Source of the DNA: Dehalococcoidia bacterium CG2_30_46_19
GTDB lineage: Bacteria > Chloroflexota > Dehalococcoidia > GIF9 > AB-539-J10
Reading direction: 5' to 3'
Length of the DNA stretch: 13,836 nt
Assembly (NCBI GenBank): GCA_001872925.1
Contig: MNYD01000087.1
Coordinates: 1 to 13,836, forward strand
Part shown: one piece after another, positions 13,668-13,836 of the stretch
Layout: every line of letters starts with the position of its first letter
Numbering within the stretch: position 1 is the stretch's first letter
Made by a program: the position numbers and the translations under genes
The notes under the pieces: generated by a model
The model's database searches: none
The model's input: only the letters and a program-made list of their open reading frames with translations
Told to the model about the DNA's origin: nothing

Positions 13668-13836
13668 GGTTGTTTATTTGTCATTGCGAGGAGCGCTAGC
13701 GGTTGCGAGGCGTAGCCGAAGCAAACTGGAGCATGAGATTCCTCGTTTCACTCGGAACAAGCTCTGCAATCTCAGAGGTGGGCATGAGATTGCCACGCTT
13801 CGCTCGCAATGACAGAGGGGAGTTGCTAAACAATCT
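13666..13836. mobile_element. palindromic mobile element with shared termini, copy 3
   Basis: The left end GAGGTTGTTTA (13666-13676) and the complement of the right end, AGATTGTTTAGCAAC (13836-13822), form an inverted repeat. The right end is identical to the left terminus of the other two elements over 15 bp. The interior is unrelated to theirs. It is bounded by GTCATTGCGAG (13680-13690) and its complement CTCGCAATGAC (13803-13813). Inside is a 9-bp stem, GCAATCTCA/TGAGATTGC (13766-13793), and GCATGAGATT occurs twice (13731-13740, 13782-13791). There is no coding capacity. The window ends on the last base of the terminus, so the right target duplication cannot be seen. Confidence 0.65.

Overview
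The window looks like a chromosomal segment of a low-to-medium GC bacterium, most likely Chloroflexota and probably class Dehalococcoidia. The evidence is a long coiled-coil insertion in the N-terminal part of RpoC, the absence of the enterobacterial trigger-loop insertion, ruvB fused to the rpoBC operon by a start/stop overlap, and a small charged protein overlapping the end of rnc. The lineage call is inference from protein style and gene order; no database was searched.

Layout. Positions 1-252 hold a promoter region with short direct repeats and a strong sigma70-type promoter. It drives rpoB (253-3909), rpoC (3930-7829) and ruvB (7826-8854), all on the + strand. An AT-rich inverted repeat separates ruvB from a convergent minus-strand pair: a PadR-type repressor (9832-10167) and an eight-helix membrane protein with a HAAS-like N-terminal domain (8934-9824). 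A thiolase gene (10474-11715, +) converges on rnhA (11719-12198, -) with only 3 bp between them. The last block is a + strand run: rnc (12427-13125), a 46-codon ORF overlapping its end (13118-13258), a 40-codon relic resembling the N-terminus of a radical SAM enzyme (13262-13384), and an acylphosphatase gene (13386-13667).

The accessory signal is a family of short non-autonomous mobile elements. Two near-identical copies of about 152-155 bp lie in the divergent intergenic regions padR/thiolase and rnhA/rnc. Each has imperfect terminal inverted repeats, three internal hairpins and its own flanking 8-bp direct repeat. A third element at the window end (13666-13836) has the same terminal motif but an unrelated palindromic interior, and the window stops exactly on that terminus. 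No transposase is present, so mobilisation in trans is inferred; the termini and 8-bp duplications resemble the IS256 family.

The genes are mainly housekeeping: transcription (rpoBC), Holliday-junction branch migration (ruvB), RNA-DNA hybrid removal (rnhA) and double-stranded RNA processing (rnc). The most unusual coding observation is in RNase III, where one of the usual metal-binding aspartates is serine. I found no CRISPR array, tRNA, rRNA, toxin-antitoxin pair or recognisable defence system.
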